Positions 58,901 through 64,000 of a stretch of 64,000 bases of DNA are shown here, one piece after another (positions within the stretch are counted from its first letter, which is position 1; every line of letters begins with the position of its first letter). Made by a program: the position numbers and the translations under genes. The notes under the pieces are model-generated. The model saw only the letters and a list, made by a program, of their open reading frames with translations. It did no database searches and was not told where the DNA came from. This DNA comes from Sipunculus nudus (Eukaryota; Annelida; Sipuncula; Golfingiida; Sipunculidae), in the NCBI GenBank assembly GCA_026874595.1, contig CM049312.1, positions 48,675,429-48,739,428 on the forward strand. The letters run 5' to 3'.

Positions 58901-61900
58901 GTACAAATACACAAATAGTCAACCAACAAGGGAAAGCATGTACAAAACACAAACAGTCAACCAACAAGGGAGAGCATGTACAAATACATAATCAGTAAAT
59001 CAACAAGGGAGAGCATGTACAAATACAGAAACAGTCATTCAACAAGGGAGAGCATGCACAAATACACAAACAGTCATTCAACAAGGGAGAACATGTACAA
59101 ATACACAAATAGTCAATCAACAAGGGAGAACTTGTACAAATACACAAACAGTCAGTCAACAAGGGAGAACATGTATAGATACACAAATAGTCAATCAACA
59201 AGGGAGGGCACTTACAAATACACAAATAGTCAATCAACAAGGGAAAGCATGTACAAATACACAAACAGTCATTCAACAAGGGAGAGCATGTACAAATACA
59301 CAAACAGTCATTCAACAAGGGAAAGCATGTACAATTACACAAACAGTAAATCAACAAGGGAGAGCATGTACAAATACACAAACAGTCATTCAACAAGGGA
59401 CAGCATGTACAAATACACAAACAGTCAGTCAACAAGGGAGAACATGTACAAATACACAAATAGTCAATCAACAAGGGAGAGCATGTACAAATACACAAAC
59501 AGTAAATCAACAAGGGAGAGCATGTACAAATACAAAAACAGTCATTCAACAAGGGAGAGCATGTACAAATACACAAACAGTCAATCACAAGGGAGAGTAT
59601 GTAAGAATTAACAAACAATCATTCAACAAGGGAGAGCATGCACTATAAACAGACATTCATGGGAGGGCACTTACAAATACACAAATAGTCAATCAATAAG
59701 GGAGAACATGTACAAATACACAAACAGCCATTCAACAAGGGAGAGCATGTACAAATACACAAACAGTCATTCAACAAGGTAGAGTATGTACAAATACACA
59801 AACAGTAAATCAACAAGGGAGAGCATGTACAAAAACACAAACAGTCATTCAACAAGGGAGAGCATGCACAAATACACAAACAGTCATTCAAGAAGGGAGA
59901 GCATGTACAAAACACAAACAGTCAACCAACAAGGGAGAGCATGTACAAATACATAATCAGTAAATCAACAAGGGAGAGCATGTACAAATACACAAACAGT
60001 CATTCAACAAGGGAGAGCATGCACAAATACACAAACAGTAAATCAACAAGGGATTGCATGTACAAATACACAAATAGTTAATCAACAAGGGAGAGCATGT
60101 ACAAATACACAAACAGTTAATCAACAAGGGAGAGTATGTAAAGATTAACAAACAATCATTCAACTTCGGAGAGCATGCACTATGAAGAGACATTCAACAA
60201 GGGAGGGCACTTACAAATACACAAATAGTCAATCAACAAGGGAGAACATGTACAAAAACACAAATAGTCAATCAACAAGGGAGAACATGTACAAATACAC
60301 AAATAGTCAATCAACAAGGGAGAGCATGTACAAAACACAAACAGGCATTGAACAAGGGAGAGCATGTACAAATACACAAATATTTAATCAACAAGGGAAA
60401 ACATGTACAAATACACAGTCATTCAACAAAGGAGAGCATGTACAAATACACAAATAGTCAATCAAGAAGGGAGAGCATGTACAAATACACAAACAGTCAT
60501 TCAACAAGGGAGAGCATGCACAAATACACAAATAGTCAATCAACAAGGGAGAGCATGTACAAATACACAAACAGTCATTCACCAAGGGAGAGCATGTACA
60601 AATACACAAATAGTCAATCAAGAAGGGAGAGCATGTACAAAACACAAACAGTAAATCAACAAGGGATTGCATGTACAAATACACAAATAGTTAATCAACA
60701 AGGGAGAGCATGTACAAATACACAAACAGTTAATCAACAAGGGAGAGTATGTAAAGATTAACAAACAATCGTTCAACATGGGAGAGCATGCACTATGAAG
60801 AGACATTCAACAAGGGAGGGCACTTACAAATACACAAATAGTCAATCAACAAGGGAGAACATGTACAAAAACACAAATAGTCAATCAACAAGGGAGAACA
60901 TGTACAAATACACAAATAGTCAATCAACAAGGGAGAGCATGTACAAAACACAAACAGGCATTGAACAAGGGAGAGCATGTACAAAACACAAACAGTCAAC
61001 CAACAAGGGAGAGCATATACAAATACATAATCAGTAAATCAACAAGGGAGAGCATGTACAAATACACAAACAGTCCTTCAACAAGGGAGAGCATGCACAA
61101 ATACACAAACAGTTAATCAACAAGGGAGAGTATGTAAAGATTAACAAACAATCATTCAACATGGGAGAGCATGCACTATGAACAGACATTCAACAAGGGA
61201 GGACACTTACAAATACACAAATAGTCAATCAACAAGGGAGAACATGTATAAATACACAAACAGTCATTCAACAAGGGAGAGCATGTACAAATACACAAAT
61301 AGTCAATCAACAAGGGAGAGCATGTACAAAACACAAACAGTCATTCAACAAGGGAGAGCATGTACAAATACACAAATAGTCAATCAAGAAGGGAGAGCAT
61401 GTACAAAACACAAACAGACAAGCAACAAGGGAGAGCATGTACAAATACATAATCAGTAAATCAACAAGGGAGAGCATGTACAAATACACAAACAGTCATT
61501 CAACAAGGAAGAGCATGTACAAATACACAAACAGTTAATCAACAAGGGAGAGCATGTACAAATACACAAATAGTTAATCAACAAGGGAGAGCATGTACAA
61601 ATACACAAACAGTTAATCAATAAGGGAGAGTATGTAAAGATTAACAAACAATCATTCAAAATGGGAGAGCATGCACTATGAACAGACATTCAACAAGGGA
61701 GAGCATGTACAAATACACAAACAGTCATTCAACAAGGGAGAGCATGTACAAATACACAAACAGTCAATCACAAGGGAGAGTATGTAAGAATTAATAAACA
61801 ATCATTCAACAAGGGAGAGCATACACTATAAACAGACATTTAACAAGGGAGGGCACTTACAAATACACAAACAGTCAATCAACAAGGGAGAGTATATGAG

Positions 61901-64000
61901 AATTAACAAACAATTCTTCAACAAGGAAGAGCATGCACTATAAACAAACATTCAACAAGGGAGGGCACTTACAAATACACAAATAGTCAATCAACAAGGG
62001 AGAACATGTACAAATACACAAACAGCCATTCAACAAGGGAGAGCATGTACAAATACACAAACAGTCATTCAACAAGGTAGAGCATGTACAAATACACAAA
62101 CAGTAAATCACCAAGGGAGAGCATGTACAAATACACAAACAGTCATTCAACAAGGAAGAGCATGTACAAATACACAAACAGTAAATCATCAAGGGAGAGC
62201 ATGTACAAATACACAAATAGTTAATCAACAAGGGAGAGCATGTACAAATACACAAACAGTTAATCAACAAGGGAGAGTGTGTAAAGATTAACAAACTATC
62301 ATTCAACATGGGAGAGCATGCACTATGAACAGACATTCAACAAGGGAGGGCACTTACAAATACACAAATAGTGAATCAACAAGGGAGAACATGTATAAAT
62401 ACACAAACAGTCATTCAACAAGGGAGAGCATGTACAAATACACAAATAGTCAATCAACAAGGGAGAGCATGTACAAAACACAAACAGTCATTCAAAAAGG
62501 TAGAGCTTGTACAAATACACAAATAGTCAATCAAGAAGGGAGATCATGTACAAAACACAAACAGCCAACCAACAAGGGAGAGCATGTACAAATACATAAT
62601 CAGTAAATCAACAAGGGAGAGCATGTACAAATACACAAACAGTCATTCAACAAGGGAGAGCATGCACAAATACACAAATAGTCAATCAACAAGGGAGAGC
62701 ATGTACAAATACACAAACAGTCATTCAACAAGGGAGAGCATGTACAAATACACAAATAGTCAATCAAGAAGGGAGAGCATGTACAAAACACAAACAGTCA
62801 ACCAACAAGGGAGAGCATGTACAAATACATAATCAGTAAATCAACAAGGGAGAGCATGTACAAATACACAAACAGTCAATCAACAAGGGAGAGCATGCAC
62901 AAATACACAAATAGTCAATCAACAAGGGAGAGCATGTACAAATACACAAACAGTAAATCAACAAGGGATTGCATGTACAAATACACAAATAGTTAATCAA
63001 CAAGGGAGAGCATGTACAAATACACAAACAGTTAATCAACAAGGGAGAGTATGTAAAGATTAACAAACAATCATTCAACTTCGGAGAGCATGCACTATGA
63101 AGAGACATTCAACAAGGGAGGGCACTTACAAATACACAAATAGTCAATCAACAAGGGAGAACATGTACAAAAACACAAATAGTCAATCAACAAGGGAGAA
63201 CATGTACAAATACACAAATAGTCAATCAACAAGGGAGAGCATGTACAAAACACAAACAGGCATTGAACAAGGGAGAGCATGTACAAATACACAAATATTT
63301 AATCAACAAGGGAAAACATGTACAAATACACAGTCATTCAACAAAGGAGAGCATGTCAAATACACAAATAGTCAATCAAGAAGGGAGAGCATGTACAAAT
63401 ACACAAACAGTCAATCACAAGGGAGAGTATGTAAGAATTAACAAACAATCATTCAACAAGGGAGAGCATACACTATAAACAGACATTCAACAAGGGAGGG
63501 CACTTACAAATACACAAACAGTCAATCAACAAGGGAGAGTATATGAGAATTAACAAACAATTCTTCAACAAGGAAGAGCATGCACTATAAACAAACATTC
63601 AACAAGGGAGGGCACTTACAAATACACAAATAGTCAATCAACAAGGGAGAACATGTACAAATACACAAACAGCCATTCAACAAGGGAGAGCATGTACAAA
63701 TACACAGTCATTCAACAAGGGAGAGCATGTACAAATACACAAACAGTAAATCAACAAGGGAGAGCATGTACAAATACACAAACAGTCATTCAAGAAGGAA
63801 GAGCATGTACAAATACACAAACAGTAAATCATCAAGGGAGAGCATGTACAAATACACAAATAGTTAATCAACAAGGGAGAGCATGTACAAATACACAAAC
63901 AGTTAATCAACAAGGGAGAGTATGTAAAGATTAACAAACTATCATTCAACATGGGAGAGCATGCACTATGAACAGACATTCAACAAGGGAGGGCACTTAC
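52936..64000 (+). repeat. 39-bp satellite, subfamily B, forward orientation
   Basis: About 11 kb, continuing past the window end. Characterised by the TACATAATCAG variant (over a dozen forward copies from 52,984 to 62,827), an 'agggattgcatgt' variant and 'gtatgtaaagattaacaaac' composites. 55,115-56,399 corresponds to 57,353-58,637 (2,238-bp shift); 53,863-54,144 corresponds to 61,178-61,459 (7,315 bp); 57,353-57,634 corresponds to 63,653-63,934 (6,300 bp). Confidence 0.95.

Noticed and set aside
28226-64000. CRISPR array
   Set aside because: Short regular repeats without unique spacers: the entire 39-bp unit is repeated. The context is eukaryotic and no cas-like genes are present.
28226-64000. 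Telomeric or CENP-B-box-containing satellite
   Set aside because: No TTAGGG-type repeats and no sequence resembling a CENP-B box were seen in the monomers. Chromosomal position cannot be inferred.
28226-64000. PUF-protein site array (TGTACAAATA in most monomers)
   Set aside because: It fits only a loose UGUA-N4-UA pattern, not the standard UGUANAUA Pumilio site, and there is no evidence of transcription.

Overview
The window is eukaryotic, repeat-dominated DNA, most probably from a mollusc and plausibly a bivalve. The basis is element architecture: GTCT/GTCC microsatellites beside tandem 'core' repeats, subterminal inverted repeats and short 3' hairpins, as in the pearl elements of bivalves and the related Helentron-associated elements (HINE/DINE-1) of insects. 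This is an inference; the species cannot be read from the sequence. I found no convincing protein-coding gene, tRNA, rRNA or transposase/RT domain. Most open frames are by-products of repeats.

Layout. (1) 1-13,985: head-to-tail non-autonomous elements (family P1), amplified as about six module cycles of 2-3 kb. They carry repeated motifs resembling CTCF cores, RFX X-boxes and AGGTCA direct repeats. (2) 13,986-15,770: apparently low-copy sequence with polyadenylation-like signals. (3) 15,771-17,205: four tandem copies of a ~360-bp unit. (4) 17,206-19,160: low-copy DNA with two diverged copies of a promoter-like segment, one with a TATA box and a short ORF. (5) 19,161-20,676: an outlying P1 copy with an intact 3' end. 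(6) 20,677-28,225: AT-rich DNA and a three-level nest of insertions (P4 inside P3 inside P2), with another P4 copy to the left and a minus-strand element fragment at the right edge.

(7) 28,226-64,000: a large satellite array with a 39-bp monomer, interrupted once (29,210-30,290) and running off the window. By length it holds roughly 890 monomers. Nested higher-order repeats occur at about 78 bp, 715 bp, 1.49 kb, 1.64 kb, 2.24 kb, 3.82 kb and ~4.9-5.0 kb. Because 39 = 3 x 13, a stop-free monomer is open in several frames on both strands, which produces long spurious ORFs. About 7.4 kb (45,564-52,934) is inverted. Its left junction is a nearly perfect ~290-bp palindrome with a 2-bp centre; its right junction is abrupt. 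Two monomer subfamilies exist: A (30.3-45.5 kb, marked by a HindIII-containing hairpin insert) and B (from ~46.3 kb, marked by a TACATAATCAG variant).

The most interesting signals are the shared terminal architecture of the dispersed elements (including a covarying 3' hairpin before CTAG-TT), the same-strand lattice of CTCF-like motifs inside P1, and the inverted, mirror-mosaic organisation of the satellite. No new protein-based system is visible.
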